A stretch of DNA of 64,000 bases from JAJYSO01 sp964579505 (GTDB lineage Bacteria > Bacteroidota > Bacteroidia > Flavobacteriales > Flavobacteriaceae), in the NCBI GenBank assembly GCA_964579505.1, contig CAZOGC010000003.1, forward strand, positions 124,001 to 188,000, written 5' to 3'. Numbering within the stretch: the stretch's first letter is position 1; every line of letters begins with the position of its first letter. The notes below the pieces were generated by a model that saw nothing but the letters and a program-made list of their open reading frames with translations, did not search any database and was not told where the DNA came from. A program made the position numbers and the translations under genes. Positions 16,744-24,590 of the stretch are shown piece by piece.

Positions 16744-17739
16744 ATGCAGCTAGACGTTTTTCAATATAAAGACCAATTGGGGAATATACGGTTAAGTTAT
16801 AAAAACACCGGAACCACCACAAACCCGGTTTTAACGATTGTGCAAGAAAACAATTATTACCCTTTTGGGTTGCAGCACAAAGGCTATAATGAGCAAGTAA
16901 ATGGAACGGAATACCCTTATAAATACAATGGTAAAGAACTCAACGAAGAATTAGGGCTCAATTGGTTGAGCTATGGCGCCCGGTTTTATGACCCGGCCAT
17001 AGGAAGATGGTTAGGGGTGGACCCGTTGGCCGAGAAATACTCCGGGTGGAGCCCGTATGGTTATACTTTGGATAACCCTATATACTTTATAGATCTTGAC
17101 GGCAGAAGCCCCGTTCCGCCAGGTGATTATTATGATAAACAAGGGAATTGGTTGTATAATGATGGTATAGATGATAATAAAGTGTATGAAGTGAGTCAAA
17201 TGCCTGCTATGTCATCTGTGTTAAAAGGTGCTCCAAATAAAACAATAGTAACTTATTTAGGAAAAGTAAAAGATGTGTTTGTAACTGGAGATGCTGCATC
17301 TGATAAAAGAATACAAAGATTGCATCCAGCAATAAGGATGAAAGCCACCAATTTTGTAAAAGAAGCAAATGAAGGTTCTGGAAGCACTCTTATCAGAGTT
17401 GCTCAGGGGTATAGGACTTACAAAGAACAAAATGCTCTTTATGCAAAAGGACGAACTGCACCAGGAGGTATAGTTACAAATGCAAAAGGGGGTTATAGTA
17501 ATCACAATTTTGGATTGGCATTTGATATTGTGGGGATTACAGATGAAAAAATAGACTATAAATTGAATTGGAATCGATTGTCTAAACTAGGGAAATCTTT
17601 AGGGCTAGAATGGGGAGGAGATTGGAAAAGTTTTAAAGATAAACCTCATTTCCAGAATATGTTTGGGAAATCACTTAGAGACTTAAGGATAGAATATAAT
17701 TCTGGAAATTTAATTAATGGTTACATTAAGATTAAATAG
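16744..17739 (+). CDS. Orphan Rhs core with M15-type peptidoglycan peptidase toxin (toxin 4)
   Basis: A 331-residue protein starting MQLDVFQYKDQLGNIRLSY, an Rhs core (about residues 1-120) with YPFGLQHKGYNE, GARFYDPAIGRWLGVDPLAEKY and NPIYFIDLDG. The C-terminal 160 residues carry a D,D/L,D-carboxypeptidase-like domain: RVAQGYRTYKEQNALYAKGR, then SNHNFGLAFDIVG (the SxHxxGxAxD zinc motif), then EWGGDW...KPHFQ (second His). This matches VanY/CwlK-like M15 peptidases that cut peptide cross-links of the cell wall. No signal peptide, so delivery must come from a carrier or another route. The start follows the conserved repeat leader. A lipoprotein immunity gene begins 2 bases after the stop. Confidence 0.87.
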   Translation: MQLDVFQYKDQLGNIRLSYKNTGTTTNPVLTIVQENNYYPFGLQHKGYNEQVNGTEYPYKYNGKELNEELGLNWLSYGARFYDPAIGRWLGVDPLAEKYSGWSPYGYTLDNPIYFIDLDGRSPVPPGDYYDKQGNWLYNDGIDDNKVYEVSQMPAMSSVLKGAPNKTIVTYLGKVKDVFVTGDAASDKRIQRLHPAIRMKATNFVKEANEGSGSTLIRVAQGYRTYKEQNALYAKGRTAPGGIVTNAKGGYSNHNFGLAFDIVGITDEKIDYKLNWNRLSKLGKSLGLEWGGDWKSFKDKPHFQNMFGKSLRDLRIEYNSGNLINGYIKIK

Positions 17740-17740
17740 T

Positions 17741-18262
17741 ATGAGGAATATAATTATAATTCTTTGCAGTCTAATTGTTGTGGTTGGATGTGGGGAAAAT
17801 AAAAAGCATACTTCTAAACAGGAAAGTAAAGCACAAACTGAAAAAATTGATACTGTAGCTTTTGTTATGGGGTTAAATCGTTACAAATTAAAGGTGGATT
17901 CTATGAAACGTAATATAGATAGCCTTGAAAGAGATATTTATAAATCAGCGGAAGGAGGAACTGTACAATCTTTCTATAATTCTTCGGATACTCTTAAAAA
18001 AGAAATAGTGTATTATGGAGAAACCGGAAAAAGACTTATCTATATTTATTTGAAAAAAAATGAGCCAGTTTTAATCAAAGATATAAGCATCCATTATCAG
18101 AGACCAATAAATATAGATGATGAGGTTAAAATAGAAAGCAGAATTATAAATACATATTATTTTGATAGGGGACATTTAATTTATTGGAATAAAGACGGTA
18201 AAGTTATGCCTTCACCTCAATATTCTGAAAAGAGTGATAAGATTATAAAAGGCAGTTATTAG
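17741..18262 (+). CDS. Lipoprotein immunity protein for toxin 4
   Basis: A 173-residue protein with a lipoprotein signal (MRNIIIILCSLIVVVGCGEN), a Lys/Gln-rich linker with a short coiled segment, and a C-terminal domain rich in beta strands. It starts 1 base after the stop of the M15 toxin. A periplasmic lipoprotein is what would be needed against a cell-wall peptidase. The ATG at 17741 is preferred to one at 17717 inside the toxin because it gives a clean signal peptide. Confidence 0.75.
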   Translation: MRNIIIILCSLIVVVGCGENKKHTSKQESKAQTEKIDTVAFVMGLNRYKLKVDSMKRNIDSLERDIYKSAEGGTVQSFYNSSDTLKKEIVYYGETGKRLIYIYLKKNEPVLIKDISIHYQRPINIDDEVKIESRIINTYYFDRGHLIYWNKDGKVMPSPQYSEKSDKIIKGSY

Positions 18263-18329
18263 TATTTTCTCCTGATACGTTGTTCTTTGAAATTCCTTCC
18301 ATTTCAAATCTTTTATGTAATTTTAGAAA

Positions 18330-18462
18330 ATGACAGACACCCAATATGCCCAAAATTTTATTTATAAAAACGGGCAACTGCAATTTATAGCCCAACCCCC
18401 CGCTAGTGCGCGATTGCATCGCGTACCTTTAGGTTCTAAAAAAATGCTTATTTTTAGGCAAT
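18330..18462 (+). pseudogene. Rhs repeat remnant interrupted by hairpin repeat
   Basis: From ATG at 18330 the frame encodes MTDTQYAQNFIYKNGQLQFIAQP, typical of the Rhs region just before the core, and then runs into CCCCGCTAGTGCGCG at 18398. The repeat thus sits exactly where the Rhs frame would continue into the FQYKDxLG core. The remnant has no partner upstream and is taken as a leftover of a longer Rhs gene. Confidence 0.6.
18398..18462 (+). repeat. GCTAGTGCGCG repeat and leader before cassette 5
   Basis: CCCCGCTAGTGCGCG followed by the hairpin CGCGATTGCATCGCG (6-bp stem, 3-nt loop), ACCTTTAGGT, and the conserved leader hairpin ending in GGCAAT just before the ATG at 18463. Confidence 0.75.
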
Positions 18463-19503
18463 ATGCAGCTAGACGTTTTTCAATATAAAGGGAATATGCG
18501 GCTTTTTTATGCAGATATTAATGGAGATGGAACTCTTCAACCCACTACAGAAATTTTGGATGAAAGAAACTATTACCCGTTTGGTTTACAACACCGTGGG
18601 TATAACGACCAAATAATAGGCCCCAAAAACAACTACCAAACGTTTAATGGGAAAGAATTAGAAGAAGAATTAGGTTTAGACTGGTATGACTTTGGAGCAA
18701 GACGGTATGATGCTACGGTAGCAAGATGGTTGGGGGTGGACCCGCTGGCAGGGAAGATGCCCTCTTGGTCTCCATATACTTTTAATTTTAATAATCCTCT
18801 TCGTTTTGTCGATCCATTGGGGCTTGCACCGGATGATTGGGTTCTTAGAAATGGCTCTATTGTTTTTGACCCTAATGTGACTAGTGCCAATGATTCTGAT
18901 TTAAACGGAGCTAAATACCTTTGGAAGAGTAATTCCGTCTCGGATGGAAGAGGTAATATTACTAGATATAGAAGCGATGGAAGTATTTTTTACGAGAATG
19001 AAACAGCAGCATATAATCGAATGGTTAATCGAAGTAAAGCAACCGGAAACGAAACTTTTGGAGCGTTAACTAAAAGAGGTATTCTTGTATTACCTTCTTA
19101 TAAAAGTAAGAAGCATACCTACACTTTAACTGATTATGGGTACAGCACCCAAAACGGTAATGTTGTAGACGCATCAGGAAAAATATTTAATACCTTAGGA
19201 ACCGCGCATACACATCCAAGAGGTGGGGGTCCCAGTACCTACAATGGTAGAGGCTATTTAGACGCTGGTTTTGCAGGCTTTAACACCCCATATAAACCTG
19301 TTTATGTTTTTAGAATGGGGGGAGAAAATGCAATTAACTTTATAATGGCTTCGCCTAAACTTTCTCGAAAAAATCCAGCAATAATATTTTATATGACCAA
19401 TAATTATCCTTCTGCTAATCTGTCTAATTTGTTAAAAGGTCAATTTAGTTTAATACAGTATACAATTAATAATGGAAAGGCTTTTCGTAATGCATTTAAG
19501 TAA
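18463..19503 (+). CDS. Orphan Rhs core with JAB-like metalloprotease toxin (toxin 5)
   Basis: A 346-residue protein starting MQLDVFQYKGNMRLFY, with the Rhs core NYYPFGLQHRGYND, GARRYDATVARWLGVDPLAG and NFNNPLRFVDPLG in the first 125 residues. The C-terminal domain contains GTAHTHPRGGGPS with a following YLDAGF, resembling the HxHP...S/D zinc site of JAB/JAMM isopeptidases and JAB-like polymorphic toxins. The spacing from HxHP to the Asp is longer than in the classical JAMM motif, so assignment is moderate. The stop lies 1 base before the immunity ATG at 19505. Confidence 0.75.
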   Translation: MQLDVFQYKGNMRLFYADINGDGTLQPTTEILDERNYYPFGLQHRGYNDQIIGPKNNYQTFNGKELEEELGLDWYDFGARRYDATVARWLGVDPLAGKMPSWSPYTFNFNNPLRFVDPLGLAPDDWVLRNGSIVFDPNVTSANDSDLNGAKYLWKSNSVSDGRGNITRYRSDGSIFYENETAAYNRMVNRSKATGNETFGALTKRGILVLPSYKSKKHTYTLTDYGYSTQNGNVVDASGKIFNTLGTAHTHPRGGGPSTYNGRGYLDAGFAGFNTPYKPVYVFRMGGENAINFIMASPKLSRKNPAIIFYMTNNYPSANLSNLLKGQFSLIQYTINNGKAFRNAFK

Positions 19504-19504
19504 A

Positions 19505-20035
19505 ATGGCCAAACTATCGTTTATATTAATTTTGAGTTTTTTGTTTCTTCAATGTAGACCTAATCAAACAAAAACTAAATATAAGAAAAGTTATATTTTT
19601 AAAGAGCCTATAAAAATAATAGTTGACTCATTTATTGTTGAAAATAAAGGATATAATATATATGAATTGTATATAAATAAAAAGTCTCCCCACTATAGTA
19701 TATTATACCTTTTCGCAGGAGAGTTTTCTCGGACTATAGTTGAAGATAGTCTTGAAGATCAACATCCATTGATTAAAATAATGTCTAATAAGACACCAGT
19801 ATATGTATATTCTGGTGCTGAACGTTATATTAAATCAGATGATTCCCCGCTAATAAATGATACTATTAATAAGCCACGAATTCCTAAAGTTCCAGGTGGT
19901 GTCTATTGGATAATAAAAGATAGTCTTCATAATATTAATATCATTAAACGAAATCATTCGTCTGACTATCCTTTTATGCCCCTTTTTAGGGTGGTCAAGT
20001 TTCCACCTCCAATAATGGCAGATAGCGTGAGATGA
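19505..20035 (+). CDS. Lipoprotein immunity protein for toxin 5
   Basis: A 176-residue protein from the ATG at 19505, MAKLSFILILSFLFLQCRPN, a lipoprotein signal with Cys17. ATGs at 19472 and 19490 lie inside the toxin gene and would add a poor n-region. The mature part is a globular domain with no motif I recognise. Coupled position after toxin 5 gives the immunity call. Confidence 0.7.
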   Translation: MAKLSFILILSFLFLQCRPNQTKTKYKKSYIFKEPIKIIVDSFIVENKGYNIYELYINKKSPHYSILYLFAGEFSRTIVEDSLEDQHPLIKIMSNKTPVYVYSGAERYIKSDDSPLINDTINKPRIPKVPGGVYWIIKDSLHNINIIKRNHSSDYPFMPLFRVVKFPPPIMADSVR

Positions 20036-20064
20036 TTCTAAGCATAATGTTTGTAGCAATTTTC

Positions 20065-20195
20065 CCCCGCTAGTGCGCGATTGTACCTTAAATCAGCAAA
20101 TCTGGTCGGTGAAAGGTAAAATTAACCCCCGCTAGTGCGCGAATCCTTTCGCGGTTTTTTTACCCTTTCTAAAAAAATGCTTATTTTTAGGCAAT
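20065..20195 (+). repeat. Two GCTAGTGCGCG repeats, terminator and leader before cassette 6
   Basis: CCCCGCTAGTGCGCG at 20065 (continuing GATTGTACC) and at 20127. The second continues into the CGCGAATCCTTTCGCG stem-loop and a T-run (terminator-like), then the conserved leader to the ATG at 20196. Confidence 0.75.
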
Positions 20196-21206
20196 ATGCG
20201 GATAAAAGTTTTTCAATATAAAGACCAATTAGGGAACATACGGTTAAGTTATAAAAACACCGGTAACGGATTAGAAATAGTACAAGAAAATAATTATTAC
20301 CCTTTTGGAATGCAGCATAAAGGGTATAATGAGCAAGTAAACGAGAAGGAATACCCTTATAAAACTTACCAAGGCCAAGAATTAAACAAAGAACTGGGGC
20401 TTAATTGGCTTTCCTTTAAATACCGCAACTACGACCCGGCTATTGGGCGGTTTATGAGTGTAGACCCATTGGCCGCGAAATATCCTTATAACGGAGTTTA
20501 TAATTTTTCTGAAAACCGAGTGATTGATGGAGTGGAATTGGAAGGGTTGGAGGCTATTCGTATAATTTCCGGCGGGCTCAGTTGGATTAGAACAAAAGAT
20601 TATACTAAAACCGAACAGTTTTTGGCAGAATTTGGGGCATCAATTTTACATCCTATAGCAGCACTAAGAATTGGCAAATATAAAAGAGGTGGTACTAATA
20701 TTACAAGCGTGACTGGACGAATTGCTCGACATATGGAAAACAATAGCAATATGACTAGTGGGATTGGAGGAGAAAGTAATGCATTTCGGCATGTATTATG
20801 GTCAGCTACTTTAACGAATTTATTTGGGAGTGAAACGGCTACAGATATAACTAATGCACATGAGGCTACAAAAGTCACACAAGTTTTAATGATTGATTTC
20901 AATAGGCCTTTAATTCAAAATTTAGGATATGCAGACTCTGTCGATGACATTCTAAATAATATGATTGGTCGTGAAATAGGTAATTCCTTATCGGAGGGTA
21001 CTTCAATAAAAAATATAGCGAAGGAGGTTATGAGAAGATTCTATTCACAAGGATTTTGGACAACCTCTAAAGATAATACAGGTATTCTTAAGGTTGGTAG
21101 AAATCAAATTTCTCAGGGACAATATAAAAGGTCTTTAAAAATTTTAAAAAGCCTCAACGTAAAAGGGTTTAGTTCTGAAGATTTAAAAGATTTAGAGTCT
21201 GACTGA
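20196..21206 (+). CDS. Orphan Rhs core with NAFRH...AHE toxin domain (toxin 6)
   Basis: A 336-residue protein: Rhs core in the first 120 residues (MRIKVFQYKDQLGNIRLSY, NYYPFGMQHKGYNE, YRNYDPAIGRFMSVDPLAAK, VYNFSENRVIDGVELEG). The C-terminal domain carries GGESNAFRHVLWSATLTNLFG, NAHEATK and NMIGREIGNSL. This NAFRHxxW...NAHE...NxxGRxIG pattern is known from Bacteroidota wall-associated or Rhs proteins (I recall it as the DUF6973 type); its activity is not established to my knowledge. The core DNA at 20457-20548 is almost the same as at the copy B toxin junction (13881-13972). Followed 2 bases later by a lipoprotein gene. Confidence 0.75.
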   Translation: MRIKVFQYKDQLGNIRLSYKNTGNGLEIVQENNYYPFGMQHKGYNEQVNEKEYPYKTYQGQELNKELGLNWLSFKYRNYDPAIGRFMSVDPLAAKYPYNGVYNFSENRVIDGVELEGLEAIRIISGGLSWIRTKDYTKTEQFLAEFGASILHPIAALRIGKYKRGGTNITSVTGRIARHMENNSNMTSGIGGESNAFRHVLWSATLTNLFGSETATDITNAHEATKVTQVLMIDFNRPLIQNLGYADSVDDILNNMIGREIGNSLSEGTSIKNIAKEVMRRFYSQGFWTTSKDNTGILKVGRNQISQGQYKRSLKILKSLNVKGFSSEDLKDLESD

Positions 21207-21208
21207 TT

Positions 21209-21553
21209 ATGAAAAAAAAAATAACTTCTATTCTTTCTTGTATAATATTACTCCTTGTAATAGGGGGGTGCAGGAATAGTATTAAATTTGACTCAAAGAA
21301 GTGGAAAAATTGGAAACAAACCGAAAATAATCTATCTTTAAGATGGAAAATGTCGGGAGACTTAATTGAAAATCATCATATAAAAGGAATGACAAAAAAA
21401 GAGGTGTTTGAACTTTTGGGAAAACCAACTTTGGATTATGAAAATTCCATTTCTTATAATTTAGGGTATTCTGAAAATGGAGTAGATAATGGGGCATTAA
21501 TACTTGTTTTTAAAGAAGATACGGTCTATAAAATTAATTTATATGGTGGTTAA
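21209..21553 (+). CDS. BamE/SmpA-like lipoprotein, candidate immunity protein for toxin 6
   Basis: A 114-residue lipoprotein: signal and lipobox MKKKITSILSCIILLLVIGGC. The mature part has IKGMTKKEVFELLGKPTLDY followed by strands, which is the GMTkeEVxxLLGxP pattern of the BamE/SmpA fold. Such folds are usually envelope-assembly or inhibitor proteins. Here its place 2 bases after a toxin gene suggests it serves as immunity protein. Confidence 0.72.
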   Translation: MKKKITSILSCIILLLVIGGCRNSIKFDSKKWKNWKQTENNLSLRWKMSGDLIENHHIKGMTKKEVFELLGKPTLDYENSISYNLGYSENGVDNGALILVFKEDTVYKINLYGG

Positions 21554-21558
21554 GTTAT

Positions 21559-21624
21559 CCCCGCTAGTGCGCGATTGCATTGCGTGCCTTTAGGTTCTAA
21601 GAAAAATGCTTATTTTTAGGCAAT
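21559..21624 (+). repeat. GCTAGTGCGCG repeat and leader before truncated core
   Basis: CCCCGCTAGTGCGCG at 21559 followed by GATTGCATTGCG, GCCTTTAGGT and the conserved leader hairpin to the ATG at 21625. Confidence 0.75.
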
Positions 21625-21804
21625 ATGCAGCTAGACGTTTTTCAATATAAAGACCAATTGGGGAATATACGGCTTTCTTATGCAGATATTAATGGAGATG
21701 GAACTCTTCAACCCACTACAGAAATTCTGGATGAAAGAAACTATTACCCGTTTGGGTTAGAATATAAGGGTGCGATTGCATCGCGCTCTATTTTAAAACA
21801 ATAG
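21625..21804 (+). pseudogene. Truncated Rhs core, end of the cassette array
   Basis: Begins MQLDVFQYKDQLGNIRLSY like the other cassettes, continues YADINGDGTLQ and NYYPFGLEYKG, then leaves the Rhs frame into GTGCGATTGCATCGCGC (a piece of the hairpin repeat) and stops after 59 residues. There is no toxin or immunity gene behind it. It marks where a cassette was lost or where the array was joined to the lon neighbourhood. Confidence 0.8.
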
Positions 21805-21836
21805 CAGCCTTCTGTTTGTAAGACTGCTATCTATAA

Positions 21837-21916
21837 ACCTGCGTTCGATTATTATCACCATTTAAAACTGAGTATTTTTATTGATTTTGACTTTGCGATA
21901 ATAATCGAACTCAGGT
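21837..21916. repeat. 80-bp element with 20-bp terminal inverted repeats
   Basis: Arms 21837-21856 and 21897-21916 are reverse complements at 19 of 20 positions (ACCTGCGTTCGATTATTATC against ACCTGAGTTCGATTATTATC) around a 40-bp AT-rich centre. It lies between the Rhs array and the end of lon. It could be a MITE-like remnant or a long stem-loop ending lon transcription, but there is no T-run. Confidence 0.65.
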
Positions 21917-21925
21917 TATCTTAAC

Positions 21926-24373
21926 TTATAATTTTTTGGCGTTTTTTACCTTTTGTTTGGTAATGGCTATCTCAATGACTTCTTTCATATCGTTTACATA
22001 GTGAAAAGTTAGCCCTTTTAGATAGTCTTCCTTAATTTCGGCAATGTCTTTTTTATTTTCGGCACAGAGAATAATCTCTTTAATTTTAGCCCTTTTAGCC
22101 GCTAAAATCTTCTCTTTTAATCCGCCTACCGGAAGCACTTTTCCACGTAAGGTAATTTCTCCGGTCATGGCCAAATTCTTTTTTACTTTGTGTTGGGTAA
22201 ACAGCGAAACGAGCGAAGTGAGCATGGTAATACCGGCACTGGGACCATCTTTGGGAGTAGCCCCTTCCGGCACGTGAATATGTACGTTATACTTCTCAAA
22301 AACTTCCGGATTAATCTCAAAACTTTTGGCGTTGGCTTTGATGTATTCCATGGCTATGGTAGCCGATTCTTTCATTACTTTACCCAAGTTTCCGGTAATG
22401 CTTAAGTTGCCTTTTCCCGGTGATAAAATAGATTCGATAAACAAAATTTCACCCCCTACACTGGTCCACGCTAAGCCGGTAACCACCCCGGCTACTTCGT
22501 TATTTTCATATTTATCGTGTTCGCGAGCCGGCCCGAGGATTTTTTCTAAATCGGCTGTAGAGAGTTTGGGGTTATAGTTCTCTTCCATTACAATGTTTTT
22601 GGCTATATACCGCACAATTTTAGCCAGTTGTTTTTCGAGGCCACGCACGCCCGATTCTCGTGTATAACCGTCTACAATTTGTTCAATTTCTTTCTTGCCC
22701 AAGCTAAGGTCTTTTTTGGCTAAGCCATGTTCTTTAATTTGTTTGGGCAACAAGTGGCGTTTGGCTATCTGTACTTTTTCTTCTAAGGTGTAGCCAGACA
22801 TTTCAATAATTTCCATTCGGTCGCGCAAGGCCGGATGAATCGTATTCAGCGAGTTGGCTGTTGCAACAAACATAACTTTAGACAAGTCGTAGCCAATTTC
22901 TAAAAAATTGTCGTGAAATTCTTCATTTTGTTCGGGGTCTAGTACCTCTAAAAGAGCCGAAGCCGGATCGCCTTGATGGCCGTTACTCACTTTGTCAATT
23001 TCGTCTAATACAAAAACAGGGTTACTGGTGCCGGCGCGTTTTAAACTCTGAATAATACGACCGGGCATAGCGCCTATATATGTTTTTCGGTGCCCACGGA
23101 TTTCCGCTTCGTCGCGCAGCCCTCCTAAAGAAATGCGAACGTACTCGCGATCTAAGCTCTCGGCAATTGATTTGCCCAGCGATGTTTTTCCGACTCCCGG
23201 AGGGCCGTATAAACACAAGATAGGCGATTTCATATCGTTGCGTAATTTTAAAACGGCTAGGTATTCAATTACCCGTTTTTTGACATCTTCGAGGCCGTAG
23301 TGTTCACGATCTAAGATTTTTTGAGCCCGTTTTAAATCGAATTTATCTTTGCTGAACTCGTTCCACGGTAAATCTAAAAATAAATCGAGGTAGTTACGTT
23401 GAATAGAAAACTCGGCTACCTGTGGATTCATGCGTTGCATTTTTGCGAGTTCTTTCTCAAAATGTTCCTTAACAGATTTGCTCCACTTCTTACTTTTGGC
23501 GCGTTCTCGCAAATCTTGCATTTCCCCTTCATTGGTCACGCCACCCAACTCTTCTTGAATGGTTTTCATTTGTTGATGAAGGAAATACTCACGCTGCTGT
23601 TGGTTCATATCATTTTGCACTCTAGACTGAATGTCGTTGCGCAACTCTAATTTCTTCAACTCTAGGTTGATGGACTTTAGTGTTTTTAGGGCTCGTTGAT
23701 GGAGATCTTTGGTGGCTAAAAGCTCTTGTTTTTCCTTTACTGATAAATTCATGTTAGAAGACACAAAGTTTACCAAGAAAGAATTGCTCTCAATATTGTT
23801 GATGGCAAAAGAAGCTTCAGAAGGAATATTGGGACTGTTTTTAATAATCTGCAGAGACAAATCTTTAATAGAGTCTATAACTGCTAAAAATTCTTCATCA
23901 TCTTTTTCAGGACTAGTTTCGGGCGCTTCTGATACGCTGGCTTCTATAAAAGGTTCTTCAGAAACGACCTCATCTATTTTAAATCGTTTTTTACCTTGAA
24001 TGATGACGGTCGTGTTTCCGTCAGGCATCTTTAAAACACGCAAAATACGAGCTACCACTCCTAAATTATGTATGTCTTTAGGCGTCGGATTTTCTATTTT
24101 AGCATCTTTTTGTGCTACAACCCCCACAATTTTGTCGGTGCTGTTGGCTTTGTTAATTAGCTCAATAGACTTATCTCTTCCGGCGGTAATTGGAATGACA
24201 ACTCCCGGAAAAAGCACGGTATTACGCAAAGGTAAAATAGGCAGCACTTCGGGTATACTTTCTTTTTTTATTTCTTCTTCATCTTCAGGGGTCATTAATG
24301 GAATAAATTCTGCATCCTCATCAATTCCTTGAAGTGACAAATTGTCAATATTAAATAGTTTTGAGTTTCCCAT
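21926..24373 (-). CDS. lon: ATP-dependent protease Lon
   Basis: An 815-residue LonA protease of normal length. N-terminal LON substrate domain (about residues 35-240, VLPILPLRNTVLFPGVV), coiled region, AAA module with Walker A GPPGVGKTS (about 389-397) and Walker B VFVLDEIDK, and a C-terminal protease domain with the Ser-Lys dyad: PKDGPSAGIT (Ser near 711) and GGLKEKILAAKRAK (Lys near 753). It degrades misfolded and regulatory proteins in the cytosol. The ATG is confirmed by MGNSKLFN just downstream of a palindrome at 24387-24403. The last five residues (NAKKL) end 10 bases from the 80-bp inverted-repeat element. Confidence 0.98.
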   Translation of the reverse strand: MGNSKLFNIDNLSLQGIDEDAEFIPLMTPEDEEEIKKESIPEVLPILPLRNTVLFPGVVIPITAGRDKSIELINKANSTDKIVGVVAQKDAKIENPTPKDIHNLGVVARILRVLKMPDGNTTVIIQGKKRFKIDEVVSEEPFIEASVSEAPETSPEKDDEEFLAVIDSIKDLSLQIIKNSPNIPSEASFAINNIESNSFLVNFVSSNMNLSVKEKQELLATKDLHQRALKTLKSINLELKKLELRNDIQSRVQNDMNQQQREYFLHQQMKTIQEELGGVTNEGEMQDLRERAKSKKWSKSVKEHFEKELAKMQRMNPQVAEFSIQRNYLDLFLDLPWNEFSKDKFDLKRAQKILDREHYGLEDVKKRVIEYLAVLKLRNDMKSPILCLYGPPGVGKTSLGKSIAESLDREYVRISLGGLRDEAEIRGHRKTYIGAMPGRIIQSLKRAGTSNPVFVLDEIDKVSNGHQGDPASALLEVLDPEQNEEFHDNFLEIGYDLSKVMFVATANSLNTIHPALRDRMEIIEMSGYTLEEKVQIAKRHLLPKQIKEHGLAKKDLSLGKKEIEQIVDGYTRESGVRGLEKQLAKIVRYIAKNIVMEENYNPKLSTADLEKILGPAREHDKYENNEVAGVVTGLAWTSVGGEILFIESILSPGKGNLSITGNLGKVMKESATIAMEYIKANAKSFEINPEVFEKYNVHIHVPEGATPKDGPSAGITMLTSLVSLFTQHKVKKNLAMTGEITLRGKVLPVGGLKEKILAAKRAKIKEIILCAENKKDIAEIKEDYLKGLTFHYVNDMKEVIEIAITKQKVKNAKKL

Positions 24374-24386
24374 AGTTATATTTTCG

Positions 24387-24403
24387 CCAATCTGTCAGAT
24401 TGG
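24387..24403. promoter_or_regulatory. Palindrome just upstream of lon
   Basis: CCAATCTGTCAGATTGG is a perfect 8-bp inverted repeat around a single T, 13 bases before the lon ATG. Position and symmetry suggest an operator or leader hairpin over the ribosome-binding region, perhaps for stress control. Confidence 0.55.
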
Positions 24404-24548
24404 AGTTATTCAATTAAAAAAATGGTTTTTTATATAATTGAAAATCAATAGTTTAATTCTGTTGTCGTTTAGACTCTTTTCTAATAAGTCAATTCCTGTG
24501 CCAATAATTTTGTGGTTAAAAGAGATACCTTCCTTTTTATTTTCAGTG

Positions 24549-24577
24549 TTGTATTCTTACCAAATTGTTTAGTTTTG
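24549..24577 (+). promoter_or_regulatory. Promoter of ruvC
   Basis: TTG (24549-24551), 18 nt, TAGTTTTG (24570-24577). It places transcription start only some 7 nt before the TTG start codon at 24591. Confidence 0.6.
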
Positions 24578-24590
24578 TGAAAAGGGCAAA

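Noticed and set aside
21803..21828. Hairpin AGCAGCCTT...AAGACTGCT as terminator of the array
   Set aside because: One mismatch and no T-run; too weak to call.
22044..24332. Several plus-strand open frames opposite lon
   Set aside because: They are shadows of the lon coding sequence with no independent support.
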